From contig SVNT01000001.1 of the NCBI GenBank assembly GCA_015066785.1, positions 354,577 through 418,576 of the forward strand: a stretch of DNA of 64,000 bases, written 5' to 3'. The notes under the pieces were generated by a model. The model saw nothing but the letters and a program-made list of their open reading frames with translations, ran no database searches and had not been told where the DNA came from. Positions 48,623 to 57,576 of this stretch are shown in pieces. This DNA comes from Ruminococcus sp. (GTDB taxonomy: Bacteria; Bacillota; Clostridia; Oscillospirales; Ruminococcaceae). Numbering within the stretch: position 1 is the first letter of the stretch; each line of letters begins with the position of its first letter. Both the position numbers and the translations under genes were made by a program.

Positions 48623-51380
48623 GCTTACCGCCTCCTAACCCTAGTTCTTTGAGCATTTTTTCAAGCTCCTCGTCAATTTCGTAATATTCGAAATCCAATG
48701 CAAGTTCTTTAACCTTTTTGAAGTATTTTCTGAGAATTACGCCATTGAACTTATACGCACCTGCTTTTTCAGCGGTGCTGATAATTTCGTCGATGTCAAA
48801 ATCATCACAGTAGCCCTTTATCTCAGAAACAAATTTACAGAGGTTTTCCTCAGTGATTTCTTCCGCCTCGGAAAAATCCTCGCTTTCAGGCTCGTTGATA
48901 TTTGCGGGATTTCTGTCGGCAACAAGCTGTTTTCCTTCCTCGATTACCGTGCGGTACAGTTCAATAAGAGCGTCGTTATTCTTCAATATGATTTCGTAAT
49001 CGCCCGATTTTCCTGCAAGTTCAAGCTTCTTTGCGCTTTCTGAAAGCTCATCCGCACCTATACTGAGCGACGTACTCTTCAATGCGTGCACTTCGATAGT
49101 ATAGTTCTTCCAATCATTATCGGCAACCATACGGTTAAGCTCTACTATCTTATCCTCACCCTTGCGCACATACATATCAAGTATGTCGTAATACGCATCT
49201 TCGTTTCCGCCTGCGTAGTTAAGCCCCTTCGGCACCGAAATATGTTCACTGCTTCTCGGCAGCTCGGCAACTGCCATACCGTTTTTGCGTCGGTCGTTTC
49301 CGCCGTATGTGGATACGGAAGGTGCCATAATATACTCCTGCGGAAGATGCTTTTTCAGCACCTTGTCAAGCGCCGAAAGCTCAATCGGCTTTGCGATAAA
49401 GTCGTTGAAGCCCGAGGATATGAACATCTCACGGACGCCGTTTACAGCGTTTGCCGTAAGTGCGATAATCGGGAGATTCTTGTAGTATTCATCGTCCATA
49501 CCCCTGATAATTCCCGTTGTTTCAACACCGTCCATTTCGGGCATCATATGGTCCATAAACACAAGGTCGATATCCTTTGAACGCAACATCGAAATCGCCG
49601 CTTTTCCGCTCTCAACCGTCATAATCTGCATATGGTACGGCTGCATGAGTCCGACAGCAACCTTGAGGTTGATTGTATTATCGTCAACGATAAGTATTCT
49701 CGCCTTCGGTGCAGAGAATGTAATCATCGAACCACGACGCTCATTGAGGTTGAGGACACTACGCTCATTGTTGAGCATAGACGCCGCAGACATCGTATAA
49801 AACGGCTTGTAGATACACTTTATGCTAGGCGGCAGCTGAACAGCGTCGATAATATCCTGCACGAGAGTAACCGTAAGTTCTCTTGAAATATCGATAAAGT
49901 ACGACTTGTTCGCAAGATACTCTTCTTTTCCGATAAAGCAGTGTGTTATTCCGCCTGCACCGATAATTTCCTTGACTCTCTCGAAATTGCTCGTATGCTC
50001 CATTTTTACATTGAGCTGAGTGCTGATTTCGTGCATAAGACTCATATACTGATTTTCGATTACAACAGAATCGAACTTCTTGAAATTTATGTACACCAGC
50101 GACATAATCTTTTCGGGTTCCTTGACGCTGATGAACGGACGTTCATCCGAAACCTTCATCGGAAGAACAAAGCTGAATGTCGAGCCCTGCCCGTAAACGC
50201 TGGAAACATTGATGAATCCGCCCATTCTCGTAACAAGTCGTTTGGATATTGCAAGACCGAGGCCTGTTCCCTCGATAGACCTGTTTTTGCGTGTGTCTAC
50301 CTGCTGGAAACTCTCAAACAGCTTTTCGAGGTTTTCTTCGGTAATTCCTATTCCCGAATCCTCAACCGAGATTTTGAGGTTTATTCCATACTCCTGCTTT
50401 GTCTGGGTTACATGCAGAGTTACCGCCCCGTCATGCGTGAACTTCACGGCGTTGGTCATAAGGTTTACCATAACCTGACGGATACGGATTTCATCGCCGA
50501 TAAGACCGCACGGAATATCGGGGTCTGCGTGTACCATAATCTCGATTTTCTTGTTCTGCTTTCTTGTCACCGTCATATTGATTACGTCGTTGAGCAACGA
50601 TGCAATATTGAACTCGGATTCAATGATTTCCATTCTTCCCGATTCGATTTTCGACAAGTCAAGTATATCGTTGATAATAGCAAGAAGGCTTCTTCCCGAG
50701 CTTTGTATGTTGAAGCAGTTTTCCCTTGTGGTTTCGCTCAAATCCTGGTCACGAAGAATAAGCTCGCACATACCCATAATCGCATTCATAGGTGTGCGTA
50801 TTTCGTGAGATGTGTTCGCAAGGAAGTCCGACTTTGAACGCTCAGCATTCTGTGCAGCCTCAAGACTCACCCTGTAATTCTCCTGAGTGCGGCAAAGACG
50901 GGCAACAAAAATCATCAGGAATATTTCCGCAAAAAGCATAATTCCCACACGGATTATGAAGTTTGCAATCTCGCTTGATGTACTGAAATCAACCGTGCCG
51001 AGAAATACAGCGTGAATGACTACAAGAATTATCGAATTTACAGTTATGTCAAATACAACCTTGTCATCCATAAAAATGGTAGAAAGTATAGACAGGGCAA
51101 CAATCGCTGTTATTACATTGTAAAGCTCCATCTGCATAAGGCTGAATATAAATATATTTATCATCGACAGGAACATAAGCGTGTGAGAAAGTGTTTTTTC
51201 ACGCACTTTGGTAAAAAGGGTCAGCACAATCATCAGAACAGCCGCAACAATCGTATAAATGATAGTCCACACAGGCCAACTTTTAGTAAATGCCGCCACA
51301 AGCATAAGAACGGAAAAAAGCATAACGACTGCCAGTGCTATATAAGAATTTTTCTTTCGTGAAGCCAGAATTTTCGACAT
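48612..51380 (-). CDS. Hybrid sensor histidine kinase with receiver, HPt and C-terminal extension (kinase 3)
   Basis: A 922-residue membrane kinase. About five or six hydrophobic helices form the sensor (about 12-165). HisKA has SHEIRTP with H192, then HATPase (DSGIGITEEN, GTGLGLAIS), a degenerate receiver-like region (about 405-525), a true receiver with D610 (FMDHMMPEMDG) and an HPt with H765 (VHALKS). About 110 further residues follow, acidic and helical, ending EKMLKELGLGGGKRGE, which I do not recognise. I chose the ATG at 51380 (MSKILAS), behind AGAGGTG. A promoter at 51406-51435 precedes it. The stop overlaps degV. Confidence 0.87.
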   Translation of the reverse strand: MSKILASRKKNSYIALAVVMLFSVLMLVAAFTKSWPVWTIIYTIVAAVLMIVLTLFTKVREKTLSHTLMFLSMINIFIFSLMQMELYNVITAIVALSILSTIFMDDKVVFDITVNSIILVVIHAVFLGTVDFSTSSEIANFIIRVGIMLFAEIFLMIFVARLCRTQENYRVSLEAAQNAERSKSDFLANTSHEIRTPMNAIMGMCELILRDQDLSETTRENCFNIQSSGRSLLAIINDILDLSKIESGRMEIIESEFNIASLLNDVINMTVTRKQNKKIEIMVHADPDIPCGLIGDEIRIRQVMVNLMTNAVKFTHDGAVTLHVTQTKQEYGINLKISVEDSGIGITEENLEKLFESFQQVDTRKNRSIEGTGLGLAISKRLVTRMGGFINVSSVYGQGSTFSFVLPMKVSDERPFISVKEPEKIMSLVYINFKKFDSVVIENQYMSLMHEISTQLNVKMEHTSNFERVKEIIGAGGITHCFIGKEEYLANKSYFIDISRELTVTLVQDIIDAVQLPPSIKCIYKPFYTMSAASMLNNERSVLNLNERRGSMITFSAPKARILIVDDNTINLKVAVGLMQPYHMQIMTVESGKAAISMLRSKDIDLVFMDHMMPEMDGVETTGIIRGMDDEYYKNLPIIALTANAVNGVREMFISSGFNDFIAKPIELSALDKVLKKHLPQEYIMAPSVSTYGGNDRRKNGMAVAELPRSSEHISVPKGLNYAGGNEDAYYDILDMYVRKGEDKIVELNRMVADNDWKNYTIEVHALKSTSLSIGADELSESAKKLELAGKSGDYEIILKNNDALIELYRTVIEEGKQLVADRNPANINEPESEDFSEAEEITEENLCKFVSEIKGYCDDFDIDEIISTAEKAGAYKFNGVILRKYFKKVKELALDFEYYEIDEELEKMLKELGLGGGKRGE

Positions 51381-51405
51381 AACAATCACCTCTATCTTAC
51401 TAATA

Positions 51406-51435
51406 ATTATCTCATATTCTACTATGTTTTGTCAA
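51406..51435 (-). promoter_or_regulatory. Sigma-A promoter of the kinase 3-DegV-GGDEF operon
   Basis: Minus strand perfect TTGACA, 18-base spacer, GATAAT, about 25 bases before the start codon and just after the terminator of the upstream RNA. Confidence 0.72.
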
Positions 51436-51437
51436 TA

Positions 51438-51585
51438 AAAAAACAGTCAGAAATCAATAATCCCGACTGTTTTTATTATGCTATTTAAGTTTGAAGCCCT
51501 GAATGGATGTTCGTCACCTGCGTCCTGACTGCCATACCATTGGCACTGTGATCGCCGACAATCTCTCCCACCTTGCAAAAAATAT
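51438..51585 (-). ncRNA. Unidentified structured RNA of about 150 bases
   Basis: This stretch has its own minus-strand promoter (51592-51621) and ends at an intrinsic terminator (51439-51474), so it is probably an independent small RNA or a terminated leader. It is clearly more GC-rich than the AT-rich flanks. Visible pairing includes TGCCA-ATGGTA-TGGCA (51530-51545) and GTCA...TGAC next to it. It contains AGTCAGGACGCAGG. It matches no riboswitch class I can recall in full. Neither strand has a credible reading frame here. Confidence 0.5.
51439..51474. terminator. Terminator at the end of the unidentified RNA
   Basis: The stem AAAAACAGTC / GACTGTTTTT is followed on the minus strand by a T run, and on the plus strand by TATT. 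Confidence 0.75.
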
Positions 51586-51591
51586 ATGAAT

Positions 51592-51621
51592 ATTATGCCA
51601 TTTTTTTGTTTTTGATTTCAA
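51592..51621 (-). promoter_or_regulatory. Probable promoter of the unidentified RNA
   Basis: Minus strand TTGAAA, 18-base spacer, CATAAT, placing the start of transcription near 51585. Confidence 0.55.
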
Positions 51622-51699
51622 TACATTTGGTTTATTCTTCTAAAACTTTATATGTTTTTTGATAAATATGTCATATTTTTGCAATCAACCAATATTTTA

Positions 51700-51728
51700 T
51701 TGCGTCGACTTATAAAATATGGTATAAT
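51700..51728 (+). promoter_or_regulatory. Sigma-A promoter of the CHASE2 cyclase gene
   Basis: TTGCGT, 17-base spacer, perfect TATAAT, 34 bases before the GTG at 51763; it rules out the longer reading from 51652. Confidence 0.72.
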
Positions 51729-51762
51729 TATATATCATATTTTAAGAAACGAGGTTTTTGCT

Positions 51763-53553
51763 GTGAAAAAAGCCGTTATATACATACTGTGTGCCGTAAT
51801 TGCGTTTTTCTGCGCATACAACAATATTTTCGGCACTGTGGATAAAACCGTCGAGGATGTACTCTATCATAATCCGGGGAATGTCAACGGTAAAATCCGC
51901 ATAATAAAAATTGACGACAGGACAATGAACGAGCTCGGCGATTACACCACCTGGGACCGTTCTATACACGCACAGCTTGTTGACACCCTCAACGCATCGG
52001 AAGATATAAAGCCCGCAGTTATCGGTTTTGATGTACTTTTCTCCAGCGATAATAACAACGAGGCTGACCGCTATTTTGCCGAAGTCTGCGCCGAATCGGG
52101 AAATGTCGTAACGGGATTCAGCTATATCTTCTCAAAGGACATTGTAACCGATGAAAACGGAAATCTCTATATAAACGAACTTTACGCAGAAGACAAGGTA
52201 ATGCCATACAAAGACCTTATGAACGCAACTGAGCAGGGCTTTGTAAACGCAATTCTCGATGAAAAGGATTCGATTATAAGAACAGGTTTTATCTATTTTG
52301 ATGAAGAAGACGGCACTCGCACAAAGGCTCTCAGTGCCGCAATGTACGAAAAATATATGGCGACTATCGGCGAAGAGCCCGTTTATCCCACAGATGATTC
52401 GGTTTTCGGATTCCGATACACAGGCGACCCTCAGGATTACGAAAACATTTCGATGATTGATGTACTCAACGGCACCGTACCTCCCGAAGCATTCGACGAC
52501 TGCATAGTTTTCGTAGGCGCTTACGCCGCAGGAATGATGGACTCCTATTTCGTGCCGATTGACCGCGGCGACCAGATGTACGGAGTTGAAATCCACGCAA
52601 ATATCCTTCAGGCTATTATGGAAGGAAAAACCCTCAACGCTATTCCCCGCTGGGCAGACGGAATTATTGCCGCTGTTATCGTTGTACTTCTTATGGCGGT
52701 ATGCGAAAAGCTCAGCGTAATAAAAACCATTGCAGTTTGCGGCGTTGCGGTTATTGCAAAACTCGGTGCGGGACTTCTTCTTTTCAACGCAGGCTATTCC
52801 TGGAACAATCTCGTCGCAGTGCTGATGGCAGTTCTCGTTGCGGTTTATTACACCGCACTGCACTACTACCGTGCAAGAGCCGCAAAGGCAAGTATCGAAA
52901 AAGCTTTCAGCAAATATGTTGCTCCGCAGGTTGTAAGCGAAATCGCAAAAACAGGAACATACGAGCTCAAACTTGGCGGTGAAAACAGAAACGTTGCTGT
53001 TCTTTTCGTTGATATAAGAGGGTTTACTCCCCTTTCCGAAAGCCTTGAGCCTGAACAGGTCGTTGACATTCTCAACAGCTATCTTGAACTTACAACAAGC
53101 TGCATCTTCCGTCACGGCGGAACGCTCGACAAGTTCATCGGCGACGCAACAATGGCGGTGTTCAACGCACCGTTCGATACAGAAGATTATGTATACAAGG
53201 CAGTTCTTGCCGCATGGGATATAGTCCAGGGCGGAAACAAAATCGAAGAGCAGTTCGTCGAACGCTATGGCAAGCATGTCGGATTCGGCGTCGGCGTAAA
53301 CTGCGGCCCTGCCGTTGTCGGAAACATAGGCTGTGACTTCCGTATGGACTACACCGCTATCGGAGATACGGTAAACACCGCCGCACGACTTGAAGCAAAT
53401 GCCCCCCGTGGCACAGTGTATATAAGCAACACCGTATACGAACAGGTCAAGGACAGAATAACCGTCGAAGAAGTCGGCGAAATTCCGCTCAAGGGTAAAT
53501 CGAAGGGCGTGTTTGTATATTCAATCACAGGAATAAATGACTATGAAGGATAA
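51763..53553 (+). CDS. CHASE2-domain class III adenylate/guanylate cyclase
   Basis: A 596-residue membrane signalling enzyme. An N-terminal helix (about 1-20) leads into an extracytoplasmic CHASE2 sensor (about 25-290; IRIIKIDDRTMNELGDYTTWDRS and VIGFDVLFSSDN are typical). Two or three transmembrane helices follow (about 300-365), then a catalytic domain. Both metal-binding Asp are present (D417 in LFVDIRGFTPLSE and D461 in KFIGDATMAVF), 44 apart as in active class III cyclases, followed by MDYTAIGDTVNTAARLE. The product is cAMP or cGMP. The start is a GTG with GAGG eight bases upstream. The TIM-barrel gene begins 4 bases after the stop. Confidence 0.9.
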   Translation: MKKAVIYILCAVIAFFCAYNNIFGTVDKTVEDVLYHNPGNVNGKIRIIKIDDRTMNELGDYTTWDRSIHAQLVDTLNASEDIKPAVIGFDVLFSSDNNNEADRYFAEVCAESGNVVTGFSYIFSKDIVTDENGNLYINELYAEDKVMPYKDLMNATEQGFVNAILDEKDSIIRTGFIYFDEEDGTRTKALSAAMYEKYMATIGEEPVYPTDDSVFGFRYTGDPQDYENISMIDVLNGTVPPEAFDDCIVFVGAYAAGMMDSYFVPIDRGDQMYGVEIHANILQAIMEGKTLNAIPRWADGIIAAVIVVLLMAVCEKLSVIKTIAVCGVAVIAKLGAGLLLFNAGYSWNNLVAVLMAVLVAVYYTALHYYRARAAKASIEKAFSKYVAPQVVSEIAKTGTYELKLGGENRNVAVLFVDIRGFTPLSESLEPEQVVDILNSYLELTTSCIFRHGGTLDKFIGDATMAVFNAPFDTEDYVYKAVLAAWDIVQGGNKIEEQFVERYGKHVGFGVGVNCGPAVVGNIGCDFRMDYTAIGDTVNTAARLEANAPRGTVYISNTVYEQVKDRITVEEVGEIPLKGKSKGVFVYSITGINDYEG

Positions 53554-53557
53554 CTAT

Positions 53558-54334
53558 ATGAAAAAAATACTTATTATCCCCGACATAAAAAATCTCGATG
53601 AAAGTCTGTCGCTTGCCGAAAAGTACTCCCTCGGATTTGAGTACAATGATTTTTTCATTCCGTCGGTGCTTGACGACGCAGAAAAAGCAGACGAAATCAT
53701 CAGGACTTACAAAGAAAAAACACTCCCCGATTACTGTACCCTGCACGGAGCGTTCTTTGATGTCATCCCATTCAGCCCCGACGAAAAAATCCGTGATATT
53801 TCGCTGATGAGGATAAATCAGAGCATCGACACCGCAAGAAAGGTCGGAGCGTCGGCGGTAGTATTCCACACAAACTACAACCCTTTTTTAAACTCGAAGG
53901 ATTATATTTCGGACTGGATTGAAAAGAATGCTGTGATATGGGGAAAAATCCTCGGTGACAACGCAGATGTTTCGATATACCTCGAAAATATGTTTGATAC
54001 CTCGCCCGAAATAATGTCTGCCCTTTCCGAAAAATTATGCTCCCACGAAAATTACGGTGTGTGCCTCGATTATGCTCACGCCTCACTCTCGAAAGTTCCT
54101 GCTTACGAATGGGCAGAGGTTCTCGGAAAGTATGTAAAGCATATCCACATCAACGACAACGACCTTGTCAGCGACCTCCATCTTGCGTGGGGCAGTGGAA
54201 AAATCGACAAGGACAAATTCTATCAGGCGTATGAGAAATATCTCGGCGATGCGACAATTCTCGTTGAAACAACACCGATGGAAAACAAACGCACCTCTCT
54301 GGAAGTTCTCAAAGCCGACGGATTTATAGACTGA
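53558..54334 (+). CDS. Sugar-phosphate isomerase/AP-endonuclease-2-like TIM-barrel protein
   Basis: A 258-residue protein of the xylose-isomerase-like TIM-barrel superfamily (AP endonuclease family 2). Likely metal-binding positions are visible in order: LHGAFFDVIP, FHTNYN, YLENMFDT (Glu), CLDYAHASL (Asp/His), KHIHINDND (His) and a late Glu in LVETTPM. Members are sugar isomerases, epimerases or endonuclease IV; the substrate here is open. I chose the ATG at 53558 (MKKILIIP), eight bases after AAGGAT. It is co-transcribed with the CHASE2 cyclase, an unusual partner. Confidence 0.78.
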   Translation: MKKILIIPDIKNLDESLSLAEKYSLGFEYNDFFIPSVLDDAEKADEIIRTYKEKTLPDYCTLHGAFFDVIPFSPDEKIRDISLMRINQSIDTARKVGASAVVFHTNYNPFLNSKDYISDWIEKNAVIWGKILGDNADVSIYLENMFDTSPEIMSALSEKLCSHENYGVCLDYAHASLSKVPAYEWAEVLGKYVKHIHINDNDLVSDLHLAWGSGKIDKDKFYQAYEKYLGDATILVETTPMENKRTSLEVLKADGFID

Positions 54335-54342
54335 TAAAAATC

Positions 54343-54375
54343 AAAGGGTACCGAGCTTAATATTCGGTACCCTTA
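54343..54375. terminator. Bidirectional terminator of the GGGTACCGAG family
   Basis: An 11-bp stem AAGGGTACCGA / TCGGTACCCTT with loop GCTTAATAT lies between convergent genes. It is an insert-free relative of the 46052-46322 element. Confidence 0.87.
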
Positions 54376-54380
54376 TTTTA

Positions 54381-56219
54381 TTATTCCACTTTTCCCGAAA
54401 GATGACGCAAGAGGATTTCCTCCAGCTTTTCGGTGATAATCGGCTTTGAAATAAAGTCATCAAAGCCTTCGGCGATGTATTTTTCCCTGTCGCCGATAAC
54501 ATCATTCGCCGTCAGCATTACAATCGGTGCATCGGTAAGCTTGTACTCCCTGATTGCCTTGAGAGTTTCTATTCCGTCAAGGTCGGGCATCATATGGTCA
54601 AGGAATATCAAGTCGTACTCATTGGTTTTGAGCATATCAAGGCATTGGAGTCCCCCTCCCGCCTCGCTTATATCCGCCTGTGTACGTTTGAGGAGTCCCT
54701 TGAACACCTTGAGGTTGACATAGTTATCATCAACGATGAGTATTCTTGCGCCCGGAGCTGTGAATATCTTCGTATCCTTCTTGACCTTGTTGGGACGCTC
54801 TCTGAAATCGTTTACAGGCTCGTGATTAACGATTTTCTGCATAATATCGAATGAAAATTCACTACCCTTTTCGTATTCACTCTTCACTCTCAGTTCACTG
54901 CCCATAAGCTTCAGAAGTTGCTGGACAATTTTCATTCCGAGACCCGTTCCCTCTATATTGCGATTCTTTACGGTATCAAAACGCTGGAATTCATCGTATA
55001 TCCTGCTGATGTCCTCTTCCTTTATTCCTATTCCCGTGTCTATTACCGAACAGGTAAGAATTCCATCATCGCCGTCTGCAACACAGGTCACCCTGAGGGT
55101 AACCGTTCCCGTCATAGTATATTTCACGGCATTTGTCAGAAGGTTGAGGATTACCTGCTTTATACGCTTTTCGTCGCCGTAATATTCGCTCGGAATATTC
55201 GGGTCAATATCAAATACAAGTTTCAGATTTTTCTCATTTGCCCTTATCTTTATGATATTGTACAGGTCGTTGAGGAGTCCCTTTATCTTATAGTCGGACT
55301 CAACAATCTCCATCTTCCCCGACTCGATTTTTGAAGAATCAAGTATCTCGTTTACTATATCAAGAAGATGCATGGATGAGTCTTTTGCGTCCTGTGCATA
55401 CTCCCTTATCTCTTCCTCATTGCTTTCACGGAGTATCATTTCATTCATACCCATTATAGAATTAATGGGGGTTCTGATTTCGTGCGACATTCTTGCAAGG
55501 AACTGCGTTTTTGCACGGTTTGCATTCTCTGCGTTTATCTTTGCAAATTCAAGTTCCTCGTTGAGTCGTGCTTTTTCAAGGCTGTCACTGAGAATATTGT
55601 ATATACGGCTACATATAGAGTCGAATGCGATGTATATCATACACCTGGGTGCAACATAAAACAGAAACAACGTCACCGTCGGATTTTCGTTTATTGTGTC
55701 AAGCGCAAACTTTCCGTTCAGGTTATACTCGTACAACGGGCCTGTCGTGAGCAGTGTCATATTCGCATCGCAAAGCCCGAAATAGTATCCACCGTAAACG
55801 ATAATAATCGTACTTATAATCGAAAGGATATAAACATATCGCATTACGGGTTTTGAAGAATACGCCGTCGCATAAAGAAACGGCAGAACTGAAAGCAGAA
55901 CTGTGTGATATGTCAGAAACACTCCCGCAACGGTAACGAAAGTTATTACGCAGAACAGTATAAAATATTTCAGCCACTTGCTTTCCTTGAGAAATGTTCT
56001 CGACGCCAGAAATGAAAGGCTGTACAACAAAAGTGTAGAAAAGAAACCTAAAGTTACAAGCGTTTGTTCAACCACAAAAATATCAAGAACATTCAGAAGA
56101 AATACAATAAAAAAAACAACCAGTACAACAAAAAAACAATGTATGACATAGTCGTTTATCTTCTGTTCCTGCTTATTCAGGACTACTTCTTTTTGTGACG
56201 ATGAAATTCTGCTCCACAT
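54381..56219 (-). CDS. Hybrid sensor histidine kinase with receiver (kinase 4)
   Basis: A 612-residue membrane kinase. About six hydrophobic helices occupy residues 20-205 with no large external domain, so it may sense within the membrane. HisKA has SHEIRTP with H246, then HATPase with DTGIGIKEED and GTGLGMKIV, and a C-terminal receiver with D541 (FLDHMMPDLDG). Unlike kinases 1-3 it has no HPt, so it must hand phosphate to a separate HPt or act by other means. AAAGGAG lies upstream of the ATG. It appears monocistronic, convergent with the TIM-barrel gene. Confidence 0.87.
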   Translation of the reverse strand: MWSRISSSQKEVVLNKQEQKINDYVIHCFFVVLVVFFIVFLLNVLDIFVVEQTLVTLGFFSTLLLYSLSFLASRTFLKESKWLKYFILFCVITFVTVAGVFLTYHTVLLSVLPFLYATAYSSKPVMRYVYILSIISTIIIVYGGYYFGLCDANMTLLTTGPLYEYNLNGKFALDTINENPTVTLFLFYVAPRCMIYIAFDSICSRIYNILSDSLEKARLNEELEFAKINAENANRAKTQFLARMSHEIRTPINSIMGMNEMILRESNEEEIREYAQDAKDSSMHLLDIVNEILDSSKIESGKMEIVESDYKIKGLLNDLYNIIKIRANEKNLKLVFDIDPNIPSEYYGDEKRIKQVILNLLTNAVKYTMTGTVTLRVTCVADGDDGILTCSVIDTGIGIKEEDISRIYDEFQRFDTVKNRNIEGTGLGMKIVQQLLKLMGSELRVKSEYEKGSEFSFDIMQKIVNHEPVNDFRERPNKVKKDTKIFTAPGARILIVDDNYVNLKVFKGLLKRTQADISEAGGGLQCLDMLKTNEYDLIFLDHMMPDLDGIETLKAIREYKLTDAPIVMLTANDVIGDREKYIAEGFDDFISKPIITEKLEEILLRHLSGKVE

Positions 56220-56309
56220 AAAGAAACATTCTCCTTTCGCTGATGATATATATCTGAAATATTATATCACATTCCCCTTTAAAATGCAATGTTTATCCAA
56301 AATAATATA

Positions 56310-56337
56310 AAATCTCCCCTTGTAACAGGGGAGATTT
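56310..56337 (-). terminator. Intrinsic terminator of the YhaM-like gene
   Basis: A perfect 11-bp stem AAATCTCCCCT / AGGGGAGATTT with a six-base loop lies just past the stop codon. Confidence 0.82.
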
Positions 56338-56346
56338 ATTCTTGTA

Positions 56347-57339
56347 TTATTCACTATCTTCAGATTTTGCAGGCTTATAAATTCTTCCGTCAAGTCCGAA
56401 GGGCTTTTTGCTCGTAATTGTGCCGGCCTCCGTAGTTTCATAAGCATTTTCAAAAATATACATTTTAGCGTCAAGGTTATCTATGTAATGGAGCGCAAGT
56501 GCCTCAGGCACCGCAGGCAAAGAAACCGCACCCCACTCATGCGTACCGTGGTGCGAAAGTATAAGGTGTGTAAGAAGCTGTATCTTTTCGGGATTGTAAT
56601 TTCCACCGTCAGCGTTGCTCTTGATAATCATCGCACCCATGTATATATGACCGAAGAGTATACCCTTTGTAGTATATTCAGCCTCTCCCGACAAAAGAGT
56701 GTTGTATTCCCAGAGCTTTCCTATATCGTGGAGCGCCGCACCGCATACTATCAGTTCTTTATCCAGATCGGTATAAACCGAACAGATTGCAGCGGCAGCC
56801 TTTGTCATACGGTAGGAATGATAAAGCAGTCCGCCTTTGAGATTATGGTGCATGGCAACCGCCGCAGACGATGACATATACCCCGCTTTGTAATTTTCAA
56901 GAATTTTAAGTGCAAGGTCTGACAAGGGATTGTACTTGCCACCACAATTATCCGCAGAAGAACGAATCAAATCGCAGATTTCATTGTACATCTTATCAAG
57001 CGGAACAGGCGGCAGCTTTGTAAAATCATCAAGTGTCAAATCAGTGGCTTTTGTAGGTGCGATTTCCTCAACAATATAGCTTTTAGCACCTTGATATTCC
57101 GATACCGACAGCGTAACATCTGCTATCGTTTCCGTGGTAATTCCACGTGCCGCAAGAGTTTCAGTCTTGTTGTCGAAAAGGTTTGCAACAACCTCTGAAA
57201 AACCGTCTTTGAATGTGATTTTAAGGAAAGGCTTTCCGTTTTTTGCAGTATTTTCTATAATCGTAGCAACAAGCAACGGACGTGTAAGTTTTTCACCTAC
57301 CTGTGCGTCATTAAGCTTTTTGTATCTGTTTTCATCCAC
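56347..57339 (-). CDS. YhaM-like 3'-5' exoribonuclease (OB fold plus HD domain)
   Basis: A 330-residue protein matching the layout of YhaM/CBF1, a metal-dependent 3'-5' exonuclease of RNA and DNA ends. The N-terminal OB-fold domain spans about 12-95 (GEKLTRPLLVATIIENTAKNGKPF). The HD domain spans about 155-300: HHNLKGGLLYHS, ALHDIGK with H204/D205, GHIYMG, LSHHG and LHYIDNLDAK, all metal or catalytic positions of the HD superfamily. The tail is acidic. GGGAGTG lies upstream of the ATG. It appears monocistronic. Confidence 0.87.
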   Translation of the reverse strand: MDENRYKKLNDAQVGEKLTRPLLVATIIENTAKNGKPFLKITFKDGFSEVVANLFDNKTETLAARGITTETIADVTLSVSEYQGAKSYIVEEIAPTKATDLTLDDFTKLPPVPLDKMYNEICDLIRSSADNCGGKYNPLSDLALKILENYKAGYMSSSAAVAMHHNLKGGLLYHSYRMTKAAAAICSVYTDLDKELIVCGAALHDIGKLWEYNTLLSGEAEYTTKGILFGHIYMGAMIIKSNADGGNYNPEKIQLLTHLILSHHGTHEWGAVSLPAVPEALALHYIDNLDAKMYIFENAYETTEAGTITSKKPFGLDGRIYKPAKSEDSE

Positions 57340-57576
57340 TGTATATCACTCCCGTAAAAAATCTGTTTTTATTATAACACATCATTTATAAAAGTTCAAT
57401 AAACAAGCTCAGCTTCCGATAATAACAGTATATTTAAACATTATTTAACACTAAAATGATTTTATAATATATCTATTTATATATTTTCGTTCATTAAATA
57501 TAACTTATAAAATAAAATTAATATAAGCCTAAACAAACATTATTTTATATCCATATTAAATCTATAATAATTTATT
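57340..57576. other. AT-rich intergenic stretch, nothing recognised
   Basis: This roughly 240-base gap between two minus-strand genes is very AT-rich, with no stem of terminator quality and no reading frame of note. It should hold the YhaM-like promoter at its left end. Confidence 0.5.

Noticed and set aside
51490..51585. Cyclic di-GMP-I or cobalamin riboswitch
   Set aside because: AGGACGCA resembles part of the GEMM-I core and AGTCAGGA part of the B12 box, but the other conserved blocks of both classes are missing. I therefore call it only an unidentified structured RNA.
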